Assembly (NCBI RefSeq): GCF_001507545.1 | Contig: NZ_LQBP01000004.1 | Span: forward strand, 336,536-400,535 | DNA from: Ruegeria profundi | GTDB lineage: Bacteria; Pseudomonadota; Alphaproteobacteria; Rhodobacterales; Rhodobacteraceae | Direction: 5' to 3' | Length of the DNA: 64,000 nucleotides | Shown here: positions 12,501 to 20,468 of the stretch, piece by piece | How positions within the stretch are numbered: the stretch's first letter is position 1 | Layout of the letters: every line of letters starts with the position of its first letter | Program-made: the position numbers and the translations under genes | Notes under the pieces: generated by a model | What the model was told of the DNA's origin: nothing | The model's database searches: none | Seen by the model: the letters and a program-made list of their open reading frames with translations, nothing else

Positions 12501-13255
12501 CCTTGGAAATTTTGACCTCAGATTTGCTGAACCCCGTACGCCACGGGTTCTTCAGCCGCCGAGGCGGCGCGTCATCGGGCATTTTCGCGGGGCTCAATTG
12601 CGGCTATGGCTCGTCCGATCAAACCGAAGCCGTAACGCTGAATCGAAAGCGGGTCGCACAGGCGATGGAGGTTGCGCCAGACGCCCTGGTCGGAGTCCAT
12701 CAGGTTCATTCACCAACTGTTCTGACGGTCGACGCCCCGATAAATGGGGATAAGCCAAGGGCAGACGCCGTCGTCACCGCGACCCCGGGATTGGCTTTGA
12801 CGATTCTGACTGCCGATTGTCAGCCAGTCTTGTTTGCAGATACGGAAGCAAACGTGATCGGAGCTGCGCACGCGGGTTGGCGCGGCACTTTGGACGGAGT
12901 GTTGGAAGCTACGCTTGACGCAATGGAAGCCCTCGGTGCAACGCGGGAAAACATCACTGCCGTGATCGGCCCCTCGATCTCACAGTCAGCTTACGAGGTT
13001 GGCCCCGAATTTCTGGACGAATTCGCCGCTGATTCACCAGACAACCTGCGTTTTTTTGCAAACGGACACGGCGATCGGCTGCAATTTGATCTTCCCGCCT
13101 TTGGGCTGCACAGATTGCGTCAGGCGGGCGTGGGTCAGGCTGAATGGACACGCCACTGCACCTACTCCGATGCTGAAAGATTCTATTCGTACCGCCGGTC
13201 TACCCACGCGAAAGAAGCGGATTACGGACGCCTGATTTCCGCCATAAAACTTTAA
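12497..13255 (+). CDS. pgeF: Peptidoglycan editing factor PgeF (laccase-domain / YfiH family)
   Basis: A 252-aa member of the COG1496 family, once called polyphenol oxidase or laccase domain. In E. coli the homologue (YfiH/PgeF) removes mis-incorporated serine from peptidoglycan precursors. The metal-site residues are visible: His in VGVHQVHSP, Cys in LTADCQPVLF and His in GAAHAGWRGTLDGV. The N-terminal RHGFFSRRGGASSGIFAGLN is also typical. It ends a coupled lgt-methyltransferase-pgeF unit, which links lipoprotein and cell-wall maturation by position. Confidence 0.93.
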   Translation: MTLEILTSDLLNPVRHGFFSRRGGASSGIFAGLNCGYGSSDQTEAVTLNRKRVAQAMEVAPDALVGVHQVHSPTVLTVDAPINGDKPRADAVVTATPGLALTILTADCQPVLFADTEANVIGAAHAGWRGTLDGVLEATLDAMEALGATRENITAVIGPSISQSAYEVGPEFLDEFAADSPDNLRFFANGHGDRLQFDLPAFGLHRLRQAGVGQAEWTRHCTYSDAERFYSYRRSTHAKEADYGRLISAIKL

Positions 13256-13488
13256 GCAAAACCCGAATTAAGGCAATTTCGCCGCTTTTTCGCCACAATT
13301 GTTTGGCTAGCTAAGTCACTACAATTTGATAATTTTTGTCCGCTCTCAGGTGTTTATCTGTCAGTACCCCCGCAGGGCGCGACGTATTTAAAGAAGAGGA
13401 ATCGCAAAGTCTCGTTTGTCCTGAATTCATCCCGGATCAGCCTTATCGCCGCCGCAATAGCCAAGCAAATTAGGACCCCAGAGGAAAA

Positions 13489-13502
13489 GGGACGTCGGTC
13501 CC
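13489..13502. repeat. Short hairpin upstream of the small-ORF cluster
   Basis: GGGAC and GTCCC flank a four-base loop, ending 20 bases before the ATG at 13523. The rest of the 267-base interval after pgeF shows no gene. Function unknown. Confidence 0.3.
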
Positions 13503-13522
13503 AAAACGAGCAGGACAACACA

Positions 13523-13651
13523 ATGAAGAGGAAATCGCGTTTTCTCTGCGCCGTTCTTGCGGCCACCAGAGAGCATGAGCTGGAAATGCCTTGGAAACGG
13601 GTTTCCAGTCAATCAATCAGGGTCGCACGCCGCATGGCGGCACGTAGCTGA
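13523..13651 (+). CDS. Conserved-looking 42-aa basic protein
   Basis: Reads MKRKSRFLCAVLAATREHEL then EMPWKRVSSQS and RVARRMAARS. I recall tiny proteins of Rhodobacteraceae starting MKRKS(R/K)FL with a central MPW and a basic tail, so this is probably a real family member, although I cannot run the search. A ribosome site AGGACAACACA precedes the ATG. It ends 2 bases before the next small ORF and is the first of four packed ORFs leading to the Hint-domain gene. Function unknown. Confidence 0.6.
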   Translation: MKRKSRFLCAVLAATREHELEMPWKRVSSQSIRVARRMAARS

Positions 13652-13653
13652 CC

Positions 13654-13824
13654 ATGAAAACCCCGCGAGCCAAGCTGCCGGTTCCGGGACGAGACGCACA
13701 TCGGAGGGGTGCTCCGATCCGGTGTGTGGCCTGCCGCCGGTATTTTGCGCGGTTCAGGTTCGGAGCCTGTTTGCGTAGGCAATTTCGCCTGCGTTTGTAT
13801 GAGTTTGCAGGGGGGTCAATGTGA
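13654..13824 (+). CDS. Possible 56-aa arginine-rich ORF with CxxC
   Basis: Starts 2 bases after the previous stop and ends in TGATG, sharing a base with the next ATG, which is the spacing of coupled genes. The translation is very rich in Arg and includes CVACRRYFARFRFGAC. Such Arg richness also arises in wrong frames of GC-rich DNA, so the case rests on the packing alone. No family is recognised. Confidence 0.3.
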   Translation: MKTPRAKLPVPGRDAHRRGAPIRCVACRRYFARFRFGACLRRQFRLRLYEFAGGSM

Positions 13825-13964
13825 TGACCAACAGCGTTGAGGTTTCTGTCGCGGCTCGCGGTCGAGATGCCTGTTGTGCTGCGGTCATCGATTTCTTGCA
13901 AGGCAAAAGTAAATCCGATCAGGCGCTGCTGCACGGGGGTTCAGCTTACCTGTTCGTTTCTTAG
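13824..13964 (+). CDS. Possible 46-aa ORF upstream of the Hint gene
   Basis: The ATG overlaps the preceding stop (TGATG) and lies 9 bases after a G-rich stretch. The translation has ordinary composition (for example AAVIDFLQGKSKSDQALLHG) with a Cys-Cys pair. It ends 16 bases before the Hint-domain ATG. Possibly a leader or partner peptide; no homologue is recognised. Confidence 0.35.
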   Translation: MTNSVEVSVAARGRDACCAAVIDFLQGKSKSDQALLHGGSAYLFVS

Positions 13965-13980
13965 AGGGGACGGAATTGTA

Positions 13981-14763
13981 ATGACTATCCCAAATTCTTT
14001 ATCGCGCGCTGCCAGGAATGCCGTTGAAACGTCGGCATTGCTGCGCGATGGGCCAAGGTCGAAAACACAGAAAAAAGCGCAGCTTAGGCGCTATGAAGTC
14101 AGCACACTGATGAAAAACGGGGAAGTCGTTCAAACACGTCACATTGCCCCTGCACTGCCAATGTTCGAAGACGCGTTCTGTGCTTTTACGCGCGGAGCCT
14201 TGGTTGAAACCGAATCGGGCCCGATGGCCTTCGAAGACCTGTTGCCGGGCGATACTGTCCTGACTCAGACCGGCGCTTCGGAAACAGTCCTTTGGAAGGG
14301 GTCGGTTATGTTGATTCCCGGACGTCAGGATTCACACGGCCGCACGCGCCCGTTAACAAGGATCATGGCCGACACATTTGGCATGCAAAAGCCGATGTCT
14401 GGTGTCATTGTTGGCCCTTCCGCGCGGTTACTAGGTACGCCGTCACACTTGCGTCACGTGAACGGAGAGGGACCGGTGCTTACACCCGTGCATGAGTTCC
14501 AGGACGGTATGAGTGTAATCGAAACACTGCCACCAACTCCGATTGAGCTGTTCCATATCTGTTTGAAAAGGCACGCTGTCATCAATGTGGATGGTTTGCA
14601 GTTCGAAACCTACCATCCGGGCGTCAACGCCGTGCGTAGGCTCAGCCATTCTCTCAGGTCGATCTACCTGAATTTGTTTGCGCATATCGACACGCTAAGT
14701 GACTTCGGGCCTTTGGTCATGCCGCGGGCTGGTGACGGAGAGGTGGATGCGATAACCGCGTGA
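13981..14763 (+). CDS. Hint-domain protein (Hedgehog/intein type)
   Basis: A 260-aa protein. After a basic N-terminus of about 65 residues comes a Hint_2-type domain beginning at CAFTRGALVETESG (about residue 67) with FEDLLPGDTVLTQTG, then RPLTRIMADTFG, SPSHLRHVNGEG-like segments and FHICLKRHAVINVDGLQFET. Hint domains can self-cleave through the leading Cys; whether this one is active is unknown. Such proteins are common in Rhodobacteraceae and their role is not established. The ATG is preceded by AGAGGGGA. A longer frame starting at 13837 is rejected because it runs over the small ORF at 13824-13964. Confidence 0.8.
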   Translation: MTIPNSLSRAARNAVETSALLRDGPRSKTQKKAQLRRYEVSTLMKNGEVVQTRHIAPALPMFEDAFCAFTRGALVETESGPMAFEDLLPGDTVLTQTGASETVLWKGSVMLIPGRQDSHGRTRPLTRIMADTFGMQKPMSGVIVGPSARLLGTPSHLRHVNGEGPVLTPVHEFQDGMSVIETLPPTPIELFHICLKRHAVINVDGLQFETYHPGVNAVRRLSHSLRSIYLNLFAHIDTLSDFGPLVMPRAGDGEVDAITA

Positions 14764-14829
14764 ATCGCGTTAAAGTCTGCTATACGGGGGCAATATGCAG
14801 TTACTCATCAGTTGGGTGGTCTATGTTTC

Positions 14830-14850
14830 GGTGGCAGCGGTCCTGCCACC
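14830..14850. terminator. Hairpin between convergent Hint and Lrp genes
   Basis: GGTGGCAG (14830-14837) pairs exactly with CTGCCACC (14843-14850). It lies between converging genes but has no U-run on either side, so it is a weak or factor-assisted bidirectional terminator. Confidence 0.5.
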
Positions 14851-14879
14851 CATAAAACCACATCCTAAGCTTGCAGGGA

Positions 14880-15380
14880 TCAGGCCGTCCGACTCATCCG
14901 GTCTTCGAGGACGTCGAATGGCACGCCTGGTTCATCTTTTGCGCCGCGAATAACCAACGACGTCTTGACGCTTGCAACATTCGGCGTGGTCAGCAATGCA
15001 CCGGTCAGGAACTGCTGAAAACTGCTCAGATCAGGGGCCACGCATTTCAGGATGAAATCCACCTCGCCGTTCAGCATGTGACATTCCCTGACCAAAGGCC
15101 ACTCGCGGCAGCGTTCCTCGAATGCGCTCAACTCGGACTCGGCCTGACTTTCCAGACCGACCATTGCAAAGACCTGAACCTCGAATCCCAGCTCACGCGA
15201 ATTCACATCAGCGTGGTAGCCACGGATCAGTCCTGATTCCTCAAGAGTTCGTACGCGCCGCAGGCATGGTGGGGCCGAAATTCCCACGCGTTTTGCCAGT
15301 TCGACATTGGTCATGCGACCGTCTGCCTGCAGTTCCGCCAGAATCTTGCGGTCAATCTCATCCAGCCGTATCGCGACCAT
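14880..15380 (-). CDS. Lrp/AsnC-family transcriptional regulator divergent from trxB
   Basis: A 166-aa Lrp/AsnC regulator. The N-terminal winged HTH is LDEIDRKILAELQADGRMTNVELAKRVGISAPPCLRRV with recognition helix near residues 35-45; the C-terminal RAM domain (about 70-150) would bind an amino-acid effector. I start at the ATG at 15380, preceded by AGGAG; the TTG one codon earlier is less likely. The gene is divergent from trxB, an arrangement I recall as conserved in Rhodobacterales, and direct repeats suited to Lrp binding lie between them. It may control itself and trxB; the effector is unknown. Confidence 0.9.
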   Translation of the reverse strand: MVAIRLDEIDRKILAELQADGRMTNVELAKRVGISAPPCLRRVRTLEESGLIRGYHADVNSRELGFEVQVFAMVGLESQAESELSAFEERCREWPLVRECHMLNGEVDFILKCVAPDLSSFQQFLTGALLTTPNVASVKTSLVIRGAKDEPGVPFDVLEDRMSRTA

Positions 15381-15424
15381 CAAATGCTCCTGATTTTTCG
15401 GTTGTTATATCAGCAGCCAGAAGA

Positions 15425-15454
15425 TGCGCAATAATATTTCACGACTGCGCAATA
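15425..15454. promoter_or_regulatory. Direct repeats TGCGCAATA, candidate Lrp-type operator
   Basis: TGCGCAATA occurs at 15425-15433 and again at 15446-15454, exactly 21 bases (two helical turns) apart, inside an AT-rich patch between the divergent Lrp and trxB genes. The phase fits cooperative binding of an Lrp-type oligomer. Confidence 0.45.
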
Positions 15455-15605
15455 TTGTTTATTCTTCCCTCCCCTCTTTGCGCGGTATTCGCAGCATGCA
15501 TAGCAGGTACAAAGCACGAAGGGGCTTTAAGGGTGGCTGGCGGACCGCTATATCCCACCGTCAGGGGCCAAGCGGCCCAATCAGGCAGATCGAGTTAGGG
15601 GTACC

Positions 15606-16547
15606 ATGGCCGAAACACGTCACACCAAGGTTCTGATCATCGGATCAGGACCCGCTGGTTACACTGCGGGCGTCTACGCAAGCCGCGCAATGCTGAATCC
15701 GATCCTGGTTCAGGGCATCGAACCCGGCGGTCAGTTGACCACCACGACCGAGGTCGAGAACTGGCCCGGCGATACCGAAGTTCAGGGCCCGGACCTGATG
15801 GTTCGCATGCAGGACCACGCCAAGGCGATGGGATGTGAGGTCATTGGCGATATCATCAGCAATCTGGACATCTCGAAACGTCCGTTCACTGCCAAGGGCG
15901 ACAGCGGCACCACCTATACCGCCGATTCAGTCATTCTGGCCACCGGAGCGCGCGCGAAATGGCTGGGTCTTCCGTCAGAGGACAAGTTCAAGGGTTTTGG
16001 CGTTTCAGCCTGCGCCACCTGCGACGGTTTCTTTTACCGTGGGCAGGAGATTGTGGTGATTGGCGGCGGCAACACCGCCGTGGAAGAGGCGCTGTTCCTG
16101 ACCAATTTCGCCAGCAAAGTCACGTTGATCCATCGCCGCGATGAACTGCGGGCGGAGAAGATTTTGCAGGACCGGCTGCTCAAGCACGAAAAGATCGAAC
16201 CGCTGTGGTTTCACGAACTGGAGGAGGTCATTGGCACCGATGCCCCCTTGGGTGTCGAGGGCGTGCGCGTCAAGAACGTAAAAACCGGCGAGATCACCGA
16301 GATACCCTGCAAGGGCGTCTTTGTCGCCATTGGCCACGCCCCTGCAAACGAGCTGGTCAAAGACACGCTGGAAACGCACATGGGCGGCTATGTGGTCACC
16401 AAGCCGGGATCAACCGAAACATCGGTGCCGGGTGTGTTTGCAGCGGGCGACCTGACCGACCACATCTACAGGCAGGCAGTGACAAGCGCCGGTATGGGCT
16501 GCATGGCCGCCCTGGACGCCGAGCGTTTTTTGGCGCAACACGATTAA
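15606..16547 (+). CDS. trxB: Thioredoxin-disulfide reductase
   Basis: NADPH-dependent FAD enzyme that reduces thioredoxin. At 313 aa it has the standard low-molecular-weight form. FAD motif [18 protein letters not shown] (about residues 12-29), redox-active CATC in [14 protein letters not shown] (about 138-141), NADPH motif [16 protein letters not shown], and the C-terminal FAD segment [18 protein letters not shown]. It diverges from an Lrp regulator and is followed by a hairpin, then by the redox-type adenylate cyclase gene. Confidence 0.97.
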   Translation: MAETRHTKVLIIGSGPAGYTAGVYASRAMLNPILVQGIEPGGQLTTTTEVENWPGDTEVQGPDLMVRMQDHAKAMGCEVIGDIISNLDISKRPFTAKGDSGTTYTADSVILATGARAKWLGLPSEDKFKGFGVSACATCDGFFYRGQEIVVIGGGNTAVEEALFLTNFASKVTLIHRRDELRAEKILQDRLLKHEKIEPLWFHELEEVIGTDAPLGVEGVRVKNVKTGEITEIPCKGVFVAIGHAPANELVKDTLETHMGGYVVTKPGSTETSVPGVFAAGDLTDHIYRQAVTSAGMGCMAALDAERFLAQHD

Positions 16548-16557
16548 ACGACCCCTG

Positions 16558-16584
16558 GAATTCCCCGAACCGTTCGGGGAATTC
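16558..16584 (+). terminator. Terminator-like hairpin after trxB
   Basis: GAATTCCCCGAA (16558-16569) pairs perfectly with TTCGGGGAATTC (16573-16584) around a 3-base loop, 11 bases after the trxB stop. There is no clear U-run. Confidence 0.55.
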
Positions 16585-16672
16585 TGACATCTCATTGGGC
16601 ACAACCGCAGCTTGACCCATACGCTCGCGCGTATCAGACTCGGGCCAGGATAAGCGAATGCAGGTGGCCTGA

Positions 16673-18358
16673 GTGAAAAGCGTATTGTGGCAAGGCGGGT
16701 GGACAACCCGGCTGCGGATCGGCAGCGGTTTGGTCCTGTTCGCCTATGCCTTCTTTCACTTCATTAATATCGGGTTGGGCCTGTTCCACACCGATTACCT
16801 GCACAGCATGCAGAAAGGTCGCCATGTCGTCACGCGACACGACCTCGGCAGCGTGATCCTGTACGCTGCGCTGTTCATCCATTCCGGGCTTGCGCTCTAT
16901 TCCATCAGTCAACGCCGGACGATGCGGATGCCCTTCAGCACAGGCTTGCAAATTGTTCTGGGTCTTCTGATCCCACTGCAGCTTATCGCCCATATCGTCC
17001 ACACGCGCTACGCCCATGAGGTTTTTGCCGTCAACGACGAGATGGGCTATATCATCGCTCTAATGTGGCCCAGCTCTGCGGTGTGGATGCAAAGCGTTCT
17101 GCTGCTGGTTGTCTGGGTCCACAGCTGCATCGGTTTACACATGTGGCTGCGGCTAACTAGCTGGTGGTCAAGGACTGTACCCTATCTGATCGGTGCAGCC
17201 GTATTTGTGCCTTCGTTTGCACTGGCCGGGTTGCTGACCGAAGGGCGCCGTATCTGGGTCGATTTTGGCGATCCCTTCCTGCGGGATCAATACATCGAGC
17301 ATTACAATTGGCCCTCGCCCGAGGCTTTTCAGACCATGACCCAAGTGGAAAACAACGCGCTTATGGCATTCCTGATGGCGCTTGGGGCGGCGCTTTTGGT
17401 TTTCGTCGTGCGCAAACTATGGCGGCGCAGACATTCCGTGCGGGTAAACTATGTCGAAGGCCCCGAGGTGGTCGCCGAAAAGGGCATGACGCTTCTGGAA
17501 ATCTCGCAGGCCAACGGCGTTCCGCACACAGCCCTGTGCGGCGGCAAAGGTCGGTGCACGACGTGTCGTGTGATCGTCGAAGATGGCGCCGACAAGCTGC
17601 CTGCGCCCAGCGAGGTCGAGGCCCGCAGCCTTGCCGCCGTCGGTGCCCCTGATGGCGCACGGCTGGCTTGCCAGATCCGTCCGACCGAACCGCTGACCGC
17701 GTTTCGCATGTTCCGCCCCGATGGCGGACGTAAACGCGCCCATGCCAGCCACGGACAAGAGCGTAAACTGGCCGTGCTGTTCCTTGATATGCGCGGATTT
17801 ACCTCGCGGACTACTGGTCAATTGCCGTACGACATTGTGTTCCTATTGAACCGGTTCTTCGACGCGATTGTTCCGGCGATTACTGCGCATGGCGGTGCTG
17901 TCGATAAATACATGGGTGATGGTCTGCTGGCTGTATTTGAAAAGCCCGACGCTGAACGATCAGCTCAGGCCGGGCTTGCCGCCGCTGCTGATGTCAGTCT
18001 TGACCTTGCGCGCTTTAACCAGCAACTCCAAAGCGAGGCCAGCCCCGGCATACGCATTGGGATGGGGCTGCATCTGGGTGATCTGGTGCTGGGTGACATC
18101 GGCGCTGTGGGCAGTTCCGCACATACAATCATCGGCGATGCGGTCAACGTGGCCAGCCGGCTTGAGGGCGAAACCAAGGCCTTGAAGGCTGAGCTTTTGG
18201 TTTCAACCGAGTTGCTGCAAGCTGCGGGATATGACAGCGACCCGGCTGACCTTCAATCCTTTGACCTTCGCGGCGTTGCAAAGCCGATTCTCGCCCTGCC
18301 CGTGGCAAAAGCATCCGATCTTTTTGAGCATAAAGCGGCCTTGGAACAGACGTACTAA
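16673..18358 (+). CDS. Membrane adenylate cyclase with SDH-like haem anchor and 2Fe-2S ferredoxin domain
   Basis: A 561-aa class III nucleotide cyclase. Residues 1-250 hold about six membrane segments with His residues placed as in succinate dehydrogenase/fumarate reductase anchors (AFFHFINIG, ALFIHSGLAL, AHIVHTRYAHE, VWVHSCIGLH), suggesting b-type haem. Residues about 260-345 are a ferredoxin domain with Cys spaced C-x5-C-x2-C (LCGGKGRCTTC) and a fourth Cys in RLACQI. The cyclase domain follows (about 365-540): metal Asp in LDMRGFT and KYMGDGLLAVF, with Lys at the adenine-specifying position and IIGDAVNVASRLE. It starts at a GTG after AGGTGG, since a stop precedes it in frame. It probably makes cAMP in response to quinone or redox state (inference). 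Confidence 0.88.
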   Translation: MKSVLWQGGWTTRLRIGSGLVLFAYAFFHFINIGLGLFHTDYLHSMQKGRHVVTRHDLGSVILYAALFIHSGLALYSISQRRTMRMPFSTGLQIVLGLLIPLQLIAHIVHTRYAHEVFAVNDEMGYIIALMWPSSAVWMQSVLLLVVWVHSCIGLHMWLRLTSWWSRTVPYLIGAAVFVPSFALAGLLTEGRRIWVDFGDPFLRDQYIEHYNWPSPEAFQTMTQVENNALMAFLMALGAALLVFVVRKLWRRRHSVRVNYVEGPEVVAEKGMTLLEISQANGVPHTALCGGKGRCTTCRVIVEDGADKLPAPSEVEARSLAAVGAPDGARLACQIRPTEPLTAFRMFRPDGGRKRAHASHGQERKLAVLFLDMRGFTSRTTGQLPYDIVFLLNRFFDAIVPAITAHGGAVDKYMGDGLLAVFEKPDAERSAQAGLAAAADVSLDLARFNQQLQSEASPGIRIGMGLHLGDLVLGDIGAVGSSAHTIIGDAVNVASRLEGETKALKAELLVSTELLQAAGYDSDPADLQSFDLRGVAKPILALPVAKASDLFEHKAALEQTY

Positions 18359-18494
18359 ATCCACCCGACGACAGCGCATCAATGGGAATAAAGTCGGGAA
18401 AAGTCGACTGTTGCGAAAAAATCTTCCAATCCGGTCAAAAACCGCGCATATCGTCCTTTATTTCCTGAATGTATATGGACTCCGACAAGCGCTC

Positions 18495-18508
18495 GGGGCA
18501 CATGCCCC
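18495..18508. repeat. Short palindrome upstream of the sulfurylase gene
   Basis: GGGGCA and TGCCCC flank two bases, about 55 bases before the ATG at 18561. It may be an operator or a leader hairpin for sulfur control; nothing more can be said from sequence. Confidence 0.3.
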
Positions 18509-18560
18509 AGCAAACACCCCTGAACCACCGGTAAAACCGCACTTCGACAAGAGTATTCCC

Positions 18561-20279
18561 ATGACGATGTTAAGCAATCTTGCTCCGATCCCAGAACTGT
18601 ATGTGTCATATGACTCGGCGCAAAAGCTGAAAGTGGAAGCCGCCGACCTGACCAGCTGGGACCTGAGCCCCCGTCAGATCTGCGATTTGGAACTGCTGAT
18701 GAATGGCGGTTTCAATCCGCTCAAAGGCTTCCTGAGCGAGGCCGATTATGACAACGTCGTCGAGAACATGCGTCTTGCTGACGGCACCTTGTGGCCAATG
18801 CCAATCACGCTGGACGTCAGCGAAGATTTTGCTGACACAATCGAACTGGGTCAGGACATCGCCCTGCGCGATCAGGAAGGTGTCATCCTTGGCACCATGA
18901 CAGTCACCGACCGCTGGACCCCGGACAAAGCGCGCGAAGCCGAAAAAGTGTTCGGCGCAGATGATGACGCGCACCCGGCGGTGAACTACCTGCACAATGT
19001 GGCCGGAAAGGTTTATCTCGGTGGTCCCGTTACAGGTATCCAGCAGCCGGTTCACTATGACTTCCGCGGTCGCCGTGACACTCCGAACGAACTGCGCGCC
19101 TATTTCCGTAAGCTGGGCTGGCGGCGCATCGTGGCCTTCCAGACCCGTAACCCGCTACACCGCGCGCACCAGGAACTGACCTTCCGCGCCGCGAAAGAAG
19201 CACAGGCCAACCTGCTGATCCACCCGGTTGTCGGCATGACCAAGCCGGGCGACGTGGATCATTTTACCCGTGTTCGCTGCTACGAGGCGGTGCTGGACAA
19301 ATACCCGGCCTCGACCACCTCGATGTCGCTGCTGAACCTTGCGATGCGCATGGGTGGCCCGCGCGAGGCGGTCTGGCACGGCCTGATCCGTGCCAACCAC
19401 GGCTGCACCCACTTCATCGTTGGCCGCGACCACGCCGGCCCGGGCAAAAACAGCAAGGGTGAGGATTTCTACGGGCCGTACGACGCACAGGATCTGTTCC
19501 GCAAATTCCAGGACGAGATCGGCGTCGAAATGGTCGATTTCAAGCATATGGTCTACGTACAGGAACGCGCCCAGTATGAGCCAAATGACGAGATTCTGGA
19601 CAAAGAGAACGTCACGATCCTGAATATCTCGGGCACCGAACTGCGCCGTCGTCTGGCCGAAGGTCTGGAAATCCCCGAATGGTTCAGCTTTCCCGAAGTT
19701 GTGGCCGAGTTGCGTAAAACCAAACCGCCGCGCAGCCAGCAGGGCTTTACGGTGTTCTTCACCGGTTTCTCGGGTTCGGGCAAATCCACCATCGCCAACG
19801 CGCTTATGGTCAAGCTGATGGAGATGGGTGGCCGTCCGGTGACTCTGTTGGACGGGGACATCGTTCGTAAAAACCTGTCGTCGGAATTGGGCTTTTCGAA
19901 AGAGCACCGCGACCTGAACATCCGCCGTATCGGCTACGTGGCCTCTGAGATCACCAAGAATGGCGGGATCGCCATCTGTGCTCCAATCGCGCCTTATGCC
20001 ACGACCCGACGTGCAGTTCGCGAAGAGATCGAACAGTTCGGTGCCTTCTGCGAGGTGCATGTTGCGACCTCGATCGAAGAATGCGAACGTCGCGACCGAA
20101 AAGGTTTGTACAAGCTGGCGCGCGAGGGCAAGATCAAGGAATTTACCGGCATCTCCGACCCTTACGACGTGCCGCAGAACCCTGAACTGAGCGTCGAGAC
20201 CGAGAATGTCGATGTCGACAATTGCGCCCATCAAGTGCTGCTTAAACTGGAAAGCATGGGCTTGATCGCCGCTTCCTAA
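18561..20279 (+). CDS. Bifunctional sulfate adenylyltransferase / adenylylsulfate kinase
   Basis: Activates sulfate to APS (ATP sulfurylase) and phosphorylates it to PAPS (APS kinase) for cysteine synthesis and sulfation. The 572-aa protein has an ATP sulfurylase part (about residues 1-390) with QTRNPLHRAHQELTF carrying the HxxH nucleotide motif, and GRDHAGPGKN. The APS kinase part (about 395-572) has Walker A GFSGSGKST, the LLDGDIVRKNL motif and IRRIGYVASEI. The ATG at 18561 (MTMLSNLAPIPELYVSYDS) fits the family N-terminus; an in-frame extension starts inside the cyclase gene and is rejected. A strong terminator follows. It is monocistronic here. Confidence 0.95.
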   Translation: MTMLSNLAPIPELYVSYDSAQKLKVEAADLTSWDLSPRQICDLELLMNGGFNPLKGFLSEADYDNVVENMRLADGTLWPMPITLDVSEDFADTIELGQDIALRDQEGVILGTMTVTDRWTPDKAREAEKVFGADDDAHPAVNYLHNVAGKVYLGGPVTGIQQPVHYDFRGRRDTPNELRAYFRKLGWRRIVAFQTRNPLHRAHQELTFRAAKEAQANLLIHPVVGMTKPGDVDHFTRVRCYEAVLDKYPASTTSMSLLNLAMRMGGPREAVWHGLIRANHGCTHFIVGRDHAGPGKNSKGEDFYGPYDAQDLFRKFQDEIGVEMVDFKHMVYVQERAQYEPNDEILDKENVTILNISGTELRRRLAEGLEIPEWFSFPEVVAELRKTKPPRSQQGFTVFFTGFSGSGKSTIANALMVKLMEMGGRPVTLLDGDIVRKNLSSELGFSKEHRDLNIRRIGYVASEITKNGGIAICAPIAPYATTRRAVREEIEQFGAFCEVHVATSIEECERRDRKGLYKLAREGKIKEFTGISDPYDVPQNPELSVETENVDVDNCAHQVLLKLESMGLIAAS

Positions 20280-20300
20280 AATCTGGCAAATTCGAATAGA

Positions 20301-20328
20301 CGGCTCCCGGTATACGGGGGCCGTTTTT
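20301..20328 (+). terminator. Rho-independent terminator after the sulfurylase/kinase gene
   Basis: CGGCTCCCG (20301-20309) pairs with CGGGGGCCG (20315-20323, one G-U) around a 5-base loop and is followed by TTTTTCTTT, 21 bases after the stop. Confidence 0.85.
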
Positions 20329-20468
20329 CTTTGGAAGCATTACATAAGCGCCCGTTGGCGTAGGTCCCCACAGCAACACTGGCTTGCCATCAATTGCCCC
20401 CTGCCCTTACCATTCGGCGCAGGCGTTGAGTTGCTACCCTCTGGCGCGCTGTTCAACCCGCCCAAGGG

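Noticed and set aside
18231..18560. 110-codon N-terminal extension of the sulfurylase/kinase
   Set aside because: Overlaps the end of the cyclase gene in another frame; family proteins begin near MTMLSNLAPIPE.
19155..20234. 359-codon open frame antisense to the sulfurylase/kinase gene
   Set aside because: Shadow frame; the sense strand encodes two fully conserved domains.
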